A stretch of DNA of 64,000 nt from Streptosporangium carneum. GTDB lineage: Bacteria; Actinomycetota; Actinomycetes; Streptosporangiales; Streptosporangiaceae. The translations under genes and the position numbers were made by a program. Shown piece by piece: positions 35,022 to 44,244 of this stretch (position 1 is the stretch's first letter; every line of letters begins with the position of its first letter). The notes under the pieces were generated by a model, which saw nothing but the letters and a program-made list of their open reading frames with translations, ran no database searches and had not been told where the DNA came from. The DNA is taken from contig NZ_BSEV01000004.1 of NCBI RefSeq assembly GCF_027922005.1, positions 124,001 to 188,000 on the forward strand, read 5' to 3'.

Positions 35022-37802
35022 TCAGTCGCGTGACGTATCTCCCAGGGCGTCGCGCAGTTGCGCGCGCGAGGTGATGCCGAGCTTGGGGAAGGCCCGGTAC
35101 AGGTGGGTGCTGACGGTCCGGTGCGACAGGTAGAGCTGCTGGGCGATCTCACGGTTGGACAGCCCGGAGGCGGCCAGCCGGGCGATGTGCAGCTCCTGCG
35201 AGGTGAGAAGTTCGGCGGCCGGGGGGACGCGCAGGTCGCTGACCTCGCCCGCCGCCCGCAGCTCCTGGCGCGCCTTCTCTCCCCAGGCGAGCAGCCCGAG
35301 CACGTCGAAGGCGTCGCGGGCCGCCCGCAGCGGCACGCGTGCTTCCTGGATCCGCCGCCGGCGGCGCAGCCACATGCCGTGGGCGAGCTGCAGGCGCGCC
35401 CGCGCGGTGGGCCAGGACGACAGGTCAGCGCTCAAGGCGGCCTGGTAGAGCGCCTCGGCGTCGGCGTCGTCGGCCAGCAGCGCCCGCGCGTGCCGAAGAC
35501 CCAGGTGCAGCAGGGGAGAGGTGCTCTGTGTGGCCACCTGCTCCAGCTCGGCCACCGCCCGCCTGGCCGGTTCAGGGCGGCCGGCCGCGACCGCGGCCTC
35601 GGTCAGCTCGCTGATCACCCACTGCTGCCAGATCCGGTGATGGGCGGCGTCGCCCGGCTCGAACAGCCGCCACAGGTGCCCGAACGCCTCGTCGTGCCGC
35701 CCCGCGCACAACGCGATCACACCCCTGGCATGCTGGAGTATCGCCAAGGCCGAGCTGATGGCGACGGTGCCGAGCGCGCGCTCGCCCTCGACGGCCAGCG
35801 CCAGGCCGCGTGCCTCCTCGCCGCGGAGCCCGGCCAGCAGCGCCAGCATCCCTAGGGCTGCGGACTGCCAGCGCGGCTGCGCGGTCTCACGGGCCAGGCG
35901 CTCGGCCTCCTCGGCGACCAGCAGCGCCCCGGCCCAGTCGCCGCAGAAGACCTGGCGCCACATCTGCGTGCTGAGCGCCTGTGTGAGCAGGCCCAGCCTG
36001 CCGTGGGTCCGAAGGTCGGCGATTGAGGCGTCCATGAAGTCGCCGACCAGGTCGAAGGCGCCGACCGTGCTCGCCGCGACGCCCAGAAGCCGGGTCAGGG
36101 CCCCGTCCAGCCGGGCGCCGCGCACCTTGGTCAGGCCCTCGATGACGTCCGCCCCGCGTTCCACCGGCCCCGCCGTGGCCAGGGTCATCAGCAGTTCGGG
36201 GTCGTCCTCGCCGACGGTGAGCCGCTCGGCCAGGGCGATGACGCGCTGACGCTGCTCCCAGCCGGGATCGGTCCACCAGCAGCGGATGGCCGCCGCTCGT
36301 ACGAAGTTGAGCGCGAGCTCGCGATCACCGGCCGCCTCCACCGCTTCGGCGGTCGTGACCAGCCGGAGAATCCGTGCGGGGCCCTCGTTGCGCCCCTCTT
36401 CCAGCACCTCTCCCAGCCAGGCGGCCCTGGCCCGCCGAAGCCCGCCGAGGATGGACGGCTCGGCCAGCGCGAGCAGTTCGGCGGCCTGGTCGCCGCGGCC
36501 GAGCTCGAAGGCCAGTTCGGCTGCGGTCAGCAGGCGTTGGGCGCCGACGGCGGGCTCCTCGCTGACCTCCGCCGCACGGCGCAGGGCGGTCACCGCCACC
36601 GGGATCGCGCCGCGTTGCCGGGCCCGCGCGGCCACCCCTTCCAGCTCGGCGGCGACGGACTCGTCCCGATGGGCGATCGCGGCGGCGCGGTGCCAGGCCC
36701 GGCGGTCCGGGTCGCGGCCGTGCACCTGGGCCAGCGCGGCATGGGCGGCCAGGCGATCGGTGTGACCGGCCCTCTGGTAGATCGCCGAGCGCACCAGCGG
36801 GTGCCGGAAACGCAGGGCCTGCTCGTGGAGCTCCACCAGCCCCGCGTCCACGGCCGGGGCCAGCGTCTCGGCGGTCATCTCGGCGCCCGTCACCATCGTG
36901 CCGCCGGCCAGGGCGTCGGCCAGATCGATGCCGTCGTTGGCGGCGGCCACCAGGAGCAGCCCGCTGGTGTGGGGCGGAAGCTCGGCCAGCCGCACGGCGA
37001 AGGCCCGCTCCAGGCGCGCCGTGAGCGGCAGTAACCCGGCCTCGGCCGTGACGGTCTCGGCCTCCAGCGCGAGCGGCAGCTCGACCAGGGCGAGTGGGTT
37101 GCCGGCGGCCTCGCTGAGCATGCGCCAGCGCATGCCGACACTGAGGTCGGCGCTCTGAGCGTCCAGGAGCGCCTCGGACGCGGCGGGATCCAGACCGCCC
37201 AGCCGCAGCTCGGGCACGTCGCTGTCGTCCAGGCTGGTGGGGTGGCCGTCGCGCAGGGCCATCAGCAGCACGATCGGATCTGAGCGTACGCGCCGGGCCA
37301 CGAACCCCAGTACCTCGATGGTGGGCCGGTCCAGCCATTGGAGATCGTCCACCACGATCAGCAGCGGACGCCGGGCAGCCGCCTCACCCAGCAGGTTGAG
37401 CACGGCCAGCGCGACCAGGAAGGGCGCGGGGTCGCCGGCCTCGGCCATCCCGAAGGCGCCCAGCAGGGCCTCCCGCTGGCGGGCGGGCAGCTGATCGGCG
37501 GCGTCGAGCATCGGCCGCAGCAACTGGTGGAGCCCGGCGAAGGGCAGGTGCGTCTCGCTTTGAACCCCGGAGACGCCGCACACCGTCACCTCGCGTGCCT
37601 GCGCCCGCGCCGTGGCCACGGCCAGCAGGGCAGATTTGCCGATGCCCGGCACGCCGCGTATGACCAGGGCGTCACCGCACTCGTGAATGCGGTCCACGAG
37701 GCCTTCCAGCTTCGCCGCCTCGCGGTCGCGCCCGAAGAGTGTGATTACGCGCCACCTCTCTCCGGAGCCCCCATGATCGAAGTGTCGCATAAAGTACGTC
37801 AT
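35022..37802 (-). CDS. large ATP-binding LuxR-family (LAL) regulator 2
   Basis: About 926 residues with the same architecture as regulator 1. Walker A is GVPGIGKS at about residues 50-57, the Walker B region is LLIVVDDLQWLDRP, a long helical repeat region follows, and the C-terminal helix-turn-helix is LTSQELHIARLAASGLSNRE, QLYLSHRTVSTHLYRAFPKL. The start is uncertain between ATG 37802 and ATG 37790. A TACGTC-ATGA-GACGTA dyad overlaps this region. It is divergent from the hydrolase-like gene at 37868. Confidence 0.9.
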   Translation of the reverse strand: MTYFMRHFDHGGSGERWRVITLFGRDREAAKLEGLVDRIHECGDALVIRGVPGIGKSALLAVATARAQAREVTVCGVSGVQSETHLPFAGLHQLLRPMLDAADQLPARQREALLGAFGMAEAGDPAPFLVALAVLNLLGEAAARRPLLIVVDDLQWLDRPTIEVLGFVARRVRSDPIVLLMALRDGHPTSLDDSDVPELRLGGLDPAASEALLDAQSADLSVGMRWRMLSEAAGNPLALVELPLALEAETVTAEAGLLPLTARLERAFAVRLAELPPHTSGLLLVAAANDGIDLADALAGGTMVTGAEMTAETLAPAVDAGLVELHEQALRFRHPLVRSAIYQRAGHTDRLAAHAALAQVHGRDPDRRAWHRAAAIAHRDESVAAELEGVAARARQRGAIPVAVTALRRAAEVSEEPAVGAQRLLTAAELAFELGRGDQAAELLALAEPSILGGLRRARAAWLGEVLEEGRNEGPARILRLVTTAEAVEAAGDRELALNFVRAAAIRCWWTDPGWEQRQRVIALAERLTVGEDDPELLMTLATAGPVERGADVIEGLTKVRGARLDGALTRLLGVAASTVGAFDLVGDFMDASIADLRTHGRLGLLTQALSTQMWRQVFCGDWAGALLVAEEAERLARETAQPRWQSAALGMLALLAGLRGEEARGLALAVEGERALGTVAISSALAILQHARGVIALCAGRHDEAFGHLWRLFEPGDAAHHRIWQQWVISELTEAAVAAGRPEPARRAVAELEQVATQSTSPLLHLGLRHARALLADDADAEALYQAALSADLSSWPTARARLQLAHGMWLRRRRRIQEARVPLRAARDAFDVLGLLAWGEKARQELRAAGEVSDLRVPPAAELLTSQELHIARLAASGLSNREIAQQLYLSHRTVSTHLYRAFPKLGITSRAQLRDALGDTSRD

Positions 37803-37867
37803 GAGACGTATGACTGGCGCCTTGACTTCTCCTAGCATCGGCGTTGCGTCTGTCCTTGGAGTCGCTC

Positions 37868-38779
37868 GTGATCAAACCCGTTCTGGAGCCGGCTGCCCAG
37901 GCCTTCGCCGATGCCACCGCCAACCCGCCCTACCTGCACCGTCTGCCCCTCGCAACGGGGCGCCGGGCCATGGCCGAGGTGCAACGCCCGGACATCCGAG
38001 TGCCGGGCGTCACCCGGCGGCCGATCGCCGGGACGAGGCTCACCCTCTTCCGCCCCGACAACGTCGAGGGTCCGCTGCCCGCGGTGCTCTACCTCCACGA
38101 CGACTGGGTGTTCGGCGGCGAGCACGCCCATGGGCGGCTGGCCCGGGAACTGGCGCGCGAGTCGGGGGCGGCGACGGTGTTCGTCGACTACAGCCTCTCG
38201 CCCGAGGCCCGCTTCCCCGTCGCGCTCGGCGAGGGACTGGCGGCGCTCGACTGGGTACGCGTGCGCGGCGCCGCCTTCGGCCTGGACGCCTCGAAGATCG
38301 CGGTGGCGGGCGGCAACCTGGCGGCCGCGCTGGCCCTGCTCGCCCGGGAGCGCCTGGCCGGGCAGGTGCTGCTGTGCCCGGCCACCGACGCGTCGTCCGA
38401 CACCGGCTCCTACCGGGAGTTCGCCGAGGGCTACTTCCTTCGCGCGGACGGCATGCGCTGGTGCTGGGACCAGTACACCGCCGACCAGGCGCAGCGCGCC
38501 GACATCACCGCCTCGCCGCTGCGGGCCACGCGCGGGGAACTCGCCGGGCTGCCTCCGGCCCTGGTGATCACCGCGGAGGCCGACGTGCTGCGCGACGAAG
38601 GCGAGGCATATGCCGTACGGCTGCGCAGCGCGGGTGTGCCGGTGACGGCGGTCCGCTATCAGGGCGTGATCCACGGTTTTCTCACGCTCAACGCCCTGCG
38701 CGGCACCCACTCCGCCCAGGAGGCGATCGATCAGGCCGGGCACTTTCTCGCCAGGGCGCTCGGCACCGGTCGAACCTGA
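37868..38779 (+). CDS. HSL-type alpha/beta hydrolase lacking the catalytic serine
   Basis: 303 residues from GTG at 37868 (TTGGAG upstream). The fold signature of the hormone-sensitive-lipase family is clear (AVLYLHDDWVFGGEHAHGRL, VFVDYSLSPEARFPVAL, late Asp in ITAEADVLRDEGE and His in VIHGF). The oxyanion motif HGGG is HDD here, and the nucleophile motif GDSAGGN reads AVAGGNLAAAL without a serine, as if four codons were lost. The protein is expected to be catalytically inactive and might serve as a ligand binder or be decaying. Confidence 0.85.
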   Translation: MIKPVLEPAAQAFADATANPPYLHRLPLATGRRAMAEVQRPDIRVPGVTRRPIAGTRLTLFRPDNVEGPLPAVLYLHDDWVFGGEHAHGRLARELARESGAATVFVDYSLSPEARFPVALGEGLAALDWVRVRGAAFGLDASKIAVAGGNLAAALALLARERLAGQVLLCPATDASSDTGSYREFAEGYFLRADGMRWCWDQYTADQAQRADITASPLRATRGELAGLPPALVITAEADVLRDEGEAYAVRLRSAGVPVTAVRYQGVIHGFLTLNALRGTHSAQEAIDQAGHFLARALGTGRT

Positions 38780-38820
38780 GCCACCCGCGACGCGACCGAC
38801 GGCGAGGCTCCACATAAGCT

Positions 38821-41094
38821 TTGCGTGATCTCCACCGGATCGCGCACAGGGAGCCCCCCATCGCCACTCCACTCAGCTTCGCGGAGGTGCTGCGCCGCCA
38901 TCGGCGCGCCGCACGCCTGACGCTGGAGCAGCTCGCGGAGGCCTCGGGAGTCAGCGCCAGGACGCTGTCGGACATGGAACGCGGGCGCAGCAAGGGCCCC
39001 CAGCACCGGACCGTCACCGCGCTGGCCGACGCCCTCCGCCTGGCCGGCGCCGAGCGCGAGCAGTTCGTCGGGCTGGCGCGCGAGGGCCGGCTGCGCGACC
39101 ACTGGACCCGGCCGACCGGGTTGTGCGAGCTGCCCCGCTCCGTCGCCGACTTCACGGGCCGCACCGCTGAACTGGCCTGGGTCGCCGAGCTGATACGTGC
39201 CGGGGACACGGGCGTGGGGCTCATCACCGGATCCGCCGGGCTGGGCAAGTCCACGCTGACCGTCCGCGCCGCCCACGCGCTGCGGCCGGACTTCCCCGAC
39301 GGGGTGTTCTTCCTCGACCTGTTCGGCATGTCCTCGGAGCCACTGCCCGTCGATGAGGCGCTGGGCAGGTTGCTTCGCGCGCTCGGCATGGCTGATCAGC
39401 AGATCCCCGCCGACGTCGCCGCGCGGGCGTCGATGTACCGTTCCGTGCTGCGCGAGCGGCGCGTGCTGGTCGTGCTCGACAACGCCGCCTCCGAGGAGCA
39501 GGTCCGGCCGCTGCTGCCGGATGGCGCGGGCAGGGCTCTGGTGACCAGTCGCCGCCTGCTGGCCGGGCTGGAAGGAGTACGCAGGCTCAGCCTTGGGCCC
39601 CTGCCCCTGATGGAGGCCGCGGAGCTGCTGGCGGGAATCCTGAAGGACCGCGGCGCCGCGGACGAGGGATCGGCGTTCTGGGAGCTGGCGCAGCTGTGCG
39701 GCGGGCTGCCGCTCGCGCTGCGCATCGCGGGAAACCGGCTGGCCAGCAGGCCCGGCTGGAGCGCCGCCGACTTCGCCGCCCGGCTGACGGACGAGGAGCG
39801 CCGCCTGGACCAGCTCAGCGCCGGCGATCTGAAGATCGCCACGGCGTTCGGGCTGTCCTACGATCAGCTCGCGGACTCGACGCGGCGGGTCTTCCGCCGC
39901 CTGGCCCTGGTGCCGGGCCGCGAGTTCGACGCCGCGCTCTCCTCCGTCGCCGGCGGCACGTCGATCGCGGGGGCGTGGGACGCCCTCGATGAGCTCGTCG
40001 ACCTCGGCCTGCTGCAGGACGGCACGTCGGGACGCTACCGCTTCCACGACCTGGTCCTGCTGTTCGCCCGTGACCGGCTCCGGGCCGAGGAGTCCGAGGC
40101 CGAGCGCGACGCGGTCACCGGCACGGTGACGTCGTGGCTGCTACGGATGGCCGCCAACGCCGGATGGTGGTTCGGGCCCAGGCACGGCCATCGTGACGAT
40201 GAGCTCGACGGTCTGTCGACTCCGGAGGAGGCCGACCACTGGCTGCGGGTGAACGTGGACAACTGGCTGGGCGCCTTGCGCCAGGTGGCAGGCCTCGGCG
40301 GGCACGCCGCCGTCCTCGACTTCGCCATGTCGATGATCCACTTCTCCAACCGATGGATGCACGCGGTGCACTGGGCCGACGTCTTCGCCCTCGGGGTGCG
40401 GGCGGCCGCCGCCCTGGGCGATCTGTCCCGGCAGGCCGCCCAGCTCAACGCGCTGGCCGGGGTCCAGCTGGTCTCCGGAGGCGACCTGGAGGCCGCGCTG
40501 CGCTTCACAGCGCAGGCGATGGAACTGGGCGTCCGCAGTGGCAGCACCGAGGAGATCGCCTCGGCACACCACTACGCGGCAGGCGCGCTGCGCAGGCTCG
40601 GCCGCCTCGATGAGGCCATCGAGGCGCAGAGCCGGGCGGCGGAGCTCTTCAAGGCCGACGGTGACGTGGATGCCTACAGCCACTGTCTCGGCTCCCTGGG
40701 CTCCTGCTTCCGCGACGCCGGCCAGTACGCGCGGGCCCTGGAGCACTACCTCCAGCTGTGGGACCTGGTGAACGACGACACCTCGGGGATGACGCCGAGC
40801 GAGGCGGAGTTCAGCCGGCCGATCGCGCTCGCCCGCATCGGTGAATGTCTGGGGCTTCTCGGCCGCCGACCGGAGGCGATCAGCAAGCTCACCGAGGCGG
40901 TCAGCCTCCTGGAGCAGGCTCGGTTGCCCATCGTGCAGGCCGGTTCCCTGGAGACGCTGGCGGGCTTGCTGGCACAGGAGAACCGGATCGGCGAGAGCCG
41001 CCAGACCTACGCGCGGGCGGCCGAGGTCTACGAGGGCGTCGGCGACGCCGAGGCGAGCGGCCGCTGCCGCGAGCTGGCCGACGCCGCGCTCTGA
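38821..41094 (+). CDS. XRE-family regulator with NB-ARC ATPase and TPR repeats
   Basis: 757 residues. An N-terminal helix-turn-helix spans about 22-75 (LTLEQLAEASGVSARTLSDM). An NB-ARC domain from about 110 has P-loop GSAGLGKS at 137-144, VLVVLDNAASEEQVRPLL and GGLPLALRIAGNRL. TPR-type helices run from about 520. This STAND architecture is common in regulators of actinomycete secondary metabolism. The TTG start at 38821 lacks a clear ribosome binding site. AGGGAG near 38850 would suit a later start, but no standard codon is there. Confidence 0.88.
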   Translation: MRDLHRIAHREPPIATPLSFAEVLRRHRRAARLTLEQLAEASGVSARTLSDMERGRSKGPQHRTVTALADALRLAGAEREQFVGLAREGRLRDHWTRPTGLCELPRSVADFTGRTAELAWVAELIRAGDTGVGLITGSAGLGKSTLTVRAAHALRPDFPDGVFFLDLFGMSSEPLPVDEALGRLLRALGMADQQIPADVAARASMYRSVLRERRVLVVLDNAASEEQVRPLLPDGAGRALVTSRRLLAGLEGVRRLSLGPLPLMEAAELLAGILKDRGAADEGSAFWELAQLCGGLPLALRIAGNRLASRPGWSAADFAARLTDEERRLDQLSAGDLKIATAFGLSYDQLADSTRRVFRRLALVPGREFDAALSSVAGGTSIAGAWDALDELVDLGLLQDGTSGRYRFHDLVLLFARDRLRAEESEAERDAVTGTVTSWLLRMAANAGWWFGPRHGHRDDELDGLSTPEEADHWLRVNVDNWLGALRQVAGLGGHAAVLDFAMSMIHFSNRWMHAVHWADVFALGVRAAAALGDLSRQAAQLNALAGVQLVSGGDLEAALRFTAQAMELGVRSGSTEEIASAHHYAAGALRRLGRLDEAIEAQSRAAELFKADGDVDAYSHCLGSLGSCFRDAGQYARALEHYLQLWDLVNDDTSGMTPSEAEFSRPIALARIGECLGLLGRRPEAISKLTEAVSLLEQARLPIVQAGSLETLAGLLAQENRIGESRQTYARAAEVYEGVGDAEASGRCRELADAAL

Positions 41095-41167
41095 CGGTTC
41101 CGCGCCACTTCTGCGTGCTGTTCTGCGTGGTCCGGCCGTGGACGGGCGACTTTGATGGAGTGCACCG

Positions 41168-41188
41168 GGACAGGCACCGGGCCTGTCC
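41168..41188. promoter_or_regulatory. 7-bp perfect inverted repeat upstream of hydrolase
   Basis: GGACAGG (41168-41174) and CCTGTCC (41182-41188) flank the spacer CACCGGG, 20 bp before the hydrolase start. It could be an operator, possibly for the preceding XRE regulator. Confidence 0.45.
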
Positions 41189-41207
41189 ATCCAGTTCGGG
41201 AGCGACC

Positions 41208-41870
41208 ATGCCCACGATCAGGAACATCGTGCTCGTGCACGGTGCCTTCGTGGACGGATCCGGCTGGCGGGGTGTCCACGAGGAGCTGACCTGGGACGGG
41301 CTGCGCGTCCACGTCGCGCAGAACCGGGCGCTGTCGCTGGAGGGCGACGCCGTGGCGACCCGCCGGGTCCTGGACGGCCTCGACGGCCCCGCCGTCCTGG
41401 TCGGCCACTCCTACGGCGGCGCCGTCATCACCGAGGCCGGCACCCATCCCAACGTCGCGTCGCTGGTGTACGTCGCCGCGTTCGCCCCGGACCGGGGCGA
41501 ATCGGTCGACACCCTCCTCGCCACCCCGTTGCCCATCCTTCCTCCGGCGGAGGGCTCCCTGCTGCTCGACCGCGAGAAGTTCGCCGGCTGGTTCGCCGCC
41601 GACCTGCCCGACCGGCTGGCCGCGTTCATGGCCGACTCTCAGGTCCGGTGGAGCGTGGACGCCCTTCGTGGGCCGGTCACCGAACCGGCGTGGAGGCACC
41701 GGCCCAGCTGGTACCTGCTCACGACCCAGGACCGGATGATCCCGCCGCCGACCCAGCGCATGATGGCCGAACGCGCCGGGTCGACCCTCGTCGAGGTCAT
41801 CAGCAGCCACGCCGCCCACATCTCCCAGCCCGTAGCGGTGGCCGACCTCATCCGCCAGGCCGCCGCCTGA
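41208..41870 (+). CDS. alpha/beta hydrolase
   Basis: 220 residues, ATG at 41208 after GGGAG. It shows NIVLVHGAFVDGSGW, nucleophile Ser68 in VLVGHSYGGAVITEAG, and a late TTQDRMIPP with His in ISSHAAHISQP. It is related to the secreted hydrolase at 44245 but has no signal peptide. It follows the XRE regulator on the same strand. Confidence 0.9.
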   Translation: MPTIRNIVLVHGAFVDGSGWRGVHEELTWDGLRVHVAQNRALSLEGDAVATRRVLDGLDGPAVLVGHSYGGAVITEAGTHPNVASLVYVAAFAPDRGESVDTLLATPLPILPPAEGSLLLDREKFAGWFAADLPDRLAAFMADSQVRWSVDALRGPVTEPAWRHRPSWYLLTTQDRMIPPPTQRMMAERAGSTLVEVISSHAAHISQPVAVADLIRQAAA

Positions 41871-42039
41871 CCTCTCCGCTCCAGCGACGAAGCCACCGCT
41901 GAGCGGCGTCCACGCCACCCGCCCGCGGATCGCGAGTTCCTGACTCGCGGCCCGCTGATTCGGCACGCCCGACGCCCTGCACGACCTACCACACCGGACG
42001 CCGTTCCCGGGTGCTCGGCTCCCACGACAGGAGGCAGTC

Positions 42040-43338
42040 ATGACAAGCAGATCAGTGACCAGGGCCGCCGTCATCGGCACCGCGATCGAGTTCTACGACC
42101 TTGCGCTCTTCGGCCTGGCCGCGGCGATCGTCTTCAACGACCAGTTCTTCCCCGCCGACGCCCCCTTGGCCGGCACCCTCGGCTCCTTCACCGCGTTCGC
42201 CGTCGGCTTCCTCGCCCGGCCCATCGGAGGAGTCGTGTTCGGGCACATCGGCGACCGCGTCGGCCGCAAGCCCGCCCTGGTCCTGACGCTGCTGCTGATG
42301 GGGCTGGCCACGACCGGCATCGGGCTGCTGCCCGCCTACGACCAGGTGGGCCTGACCGCGCCGATCCTGCTCGTGCTCCTGCGGCTGGTCCAGGGCTTCG
42401 GCGCCGGAGCCGAATACGCCGGCGCCCTCGTCCTGGTGGCCGAGACCAGCGCCCCCCGCCGACGAGGCCTGCGTGCCGCATTTCCCGGCATGGGCGTCCA
42501 GATCGGCATCCTGATCGCCACACTCGTCTTCACCGCGGTCGCGCCGCTGCCGTCGTTCACGTCGTGGGGCTGGCGGGTGCCGTTCCTGCTCAGCCTGGTG
42601 GGCGTGGGCGTCGGGCTCGTCTGCCGGATCCGGGTGCCGGAGTCGGAGCTGTTCGAGCGCGAGCGGGCGCACGGCGTGAGCCGCTTCCCTGCGCTGGAGG
42701 TCTTCAGAAGGCAGCCGCGCAGCCTGCTGATCGCCGCCGGGATCAACGCTCCCTACGGCGCGATCGGCTACATCATGAACGTCTTCGTGCTGTCCTACGT
42801 CACCGGGACGCTCGGTCTGCCCGCCACGGTGGGCCTGATCGCCAACGTGTGCTCAGCCGCCATCGGGATCGTGCTCATGCCGCTGTTCGGGCTCCTGGCC
42901 GACCGCGTCGGCCGCCGGCCCGTCTTCCTCGGTGCCACGCTCGCCCTGTCCGTCTTCGCCTTCCCGATGTTCTGGCTGGTCGACACCGGCCGCCCCGAGC
43001 TGGTGATCTTCGCTGTCACGCTGGGGTACGGCGTCTTCGTCACGGCCATGTTCGCCGTCCTCGCCTCGATCCTGACCGAGCTGTTCGGTACCCGCTACCG
43101 CTACAGCGGCATCGCCATCTCCCGCGAGTGGACGGCCGCGCTGACCAGCGGGCCCGCCCCGCTCGTGGCGGCCTCTCTGGTGGCGGGCGCGGGCGGTGCG
43201 TCGTGGCCCATCGCGCTCCTGCTCGTGGGCCTGGCGACGATCGCCTTCCTGACGGTTCTGCTCGCTCCCGAGACCCGCGCCAAAAACCTGGACGAGCGCG
43301 TAAGTCAGGAGCCCGTCGGCTCAGGTGCAGTCATCTGA
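42040..43338 (+). CDS. MFS transporter, metabolite:H+ symporter family
   Basis: 432 residues with twelve hydrophobic segments. The MHS signatures are AVIGTAIEFYDLALFGLAAA at the N terminus, RPIGGVVFGHIGDRVGRKPA (motif A) and RLVQGFGAGAEYAGA. Members import organic acids or osmolytes. The ATG at 42040 is preceded by AGGAGG. The stop codon overlaps copy 3 of the 20-bp element, so it may share a transcript boundary with the hydrolase operon. Confidence 0.92.
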   Translation: MTSRSVTRAAVIGTAIEFYDLALFGLAAAIVFNDQFFPADAPLAGTLGSFTAFAVGFLARPIGGVVFGHIGDRVGRKPALVLTLLLMGLATTGIGLLPAYDQVGLTAPILLVLLRLVQGFGAGAEYAGALVLVAETSAPRRRGLRAAFPGMGVQIGILIATLVFTAVAPLPSFTSWGWRVPFLLSLVGVGVGLVCRIRVPESELFERERAHGVSRFPALEVFRRQPRSLLIAAGINAPYGAIGYIMNVFVLSYVTGTLGLPATVGLIANVCSAAIGIVLMPLFGLLADRVGRRPVFLGATLALSVFAFPMFWLVDTGRPELVIFAVTLGYGVFVTAMFAVLASILTELFGTRYRYSGIAISREWTAALTSGPAPLVAASLVAGAGGASWPIALLLVGLATIAFLTVLLAPETRAKNLDERVSQEPVGSGAVI

Positions 43339-43344
43339 CCGATT
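43325..43344 (+). promoter_or_regulatory. copy 3 of the GTGCAGTCANNTGACCGATT element
   Basis: GTGCAGTCATCTGACCGATT lies over the MFS stop codon and 63 bp before the hydrolase start at 43408, in the same orientation relative to the hydrolase as copies 1 and 2. Confidence 0.78.
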
Positions 43345-43407
43345 ACCGGCCGGGGGCCGCAAGCCTAGCTTCGAAGCACATCGAGACCGCATCAGTAAGG
43401 AAGTCAC

Positions 43408-44232
43408 ATGCCCTACGTGACCACCGCCGACGGAGCGCAGATCTTCTACAAGGACTGGGGCACCGACGGTTCGCCGGTGCTGCTCAGCCACGGCTGGCCG
43501 CTCAACTCCGACGCCTGGGAAGCGGCCGCCCTCTTCCTGGCCGGGCACGGGCACCGCGCCGTCGCCCACGACCGGCGCGGCCACGGCCGTTCGGCGCAGA
43601 CCTGGCACGGCAACGAGATGGACACCTACGCCGACGACCTGGCCTGCCTGATCGAGCAGCTCGACCTGCGCGACCTCACCCTGGTCGGGCACTCGACCGG
43701 GGGCGGGGAGGTCGCCCACTACCTCGGCCGCCACGGCAGCGACCGCGTCTCGAAGCTGGTCCTGGTCTCCGCCGTGCCGCCGCTGATGCTGCGCGGCGAG
43801 GACAACCCCCAGGGCCTGCCGATCGAGGTCTTCGACGCGATCCGGGCCGGCGAGGCCGCCAACCGCTCCCAGCTCTACCGCGACCTGGCCGACGGCCCGT
43901 TCTTCGGGCACAACCGCAGGCAGGACGTCCCCCAGGGGTTCCGCGACGCGTTCTGGCTGCAGAGCATGGCGAGCGGGCACCGCGGCGCCTACGAGTGCAT
44001 CGCCGCCTTCTCCGCCACCGACTTCCGGCCGGACCTGGCCAAGATCGACGTCCCCACCCTGGTCATTCACGGCGACGACGACCAGATCGTGCCGTTCGAG
44101 GTCGGAGGCAGGCGATCGGCCGAAATGATCAACGGCGCCGTCCTGAAGGTCTACGAGGGCAGCGGGCACGCCCTGCCCGACACCGACCGCGACCGCCTGC
44201 ACACCGACCTGCTCGCCTTCATCGAGTCCTGA
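43408..44232 (+). CDS. alpha/beta hydrolase, non-haem chloroperoxidase type
   Basis: 274 residues, ATG after AAGGAAG. The triad is nucleophile Ser96 in [11 protein letters not shown], Asp in [12 protein letters not shown] and His in GSGHALPD. The sequence is close to bacterial non-haem haloperoxidases/perhydrolases ([25 protein letters not shown]). It is the first gene of a run of three hydrolases and a metallohydrolase with gaps of 10-25 bp. Confidence 0.92.
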   Translation: MPYVTTADGAQIFYKDWGTDGSPVLLSHGWPLNSDAWEAAALFLAGHGHRAVAHDRRGHGRSAQTWHGNEMDTYADDLACLIEQLDLRDLTLVGHSTGGGEVAHYLGRHGSDRVSKLVLVSAVPPLMLRGEDNPQGLPIEVFDAIRAGEAANRSQLYRDLADGPFFGHNRRQDVPQGFRDAFWLQSMASGHRGAYECIAAFSATDFRPDLAKIDVPTLVIHGDDDQIVPFEVGGRRSAEMINGAVLKVYEGSGHALPDTDRDRLHTDLLAFIES

Positions 44233-44244
44233 GGAGCACCGCGC

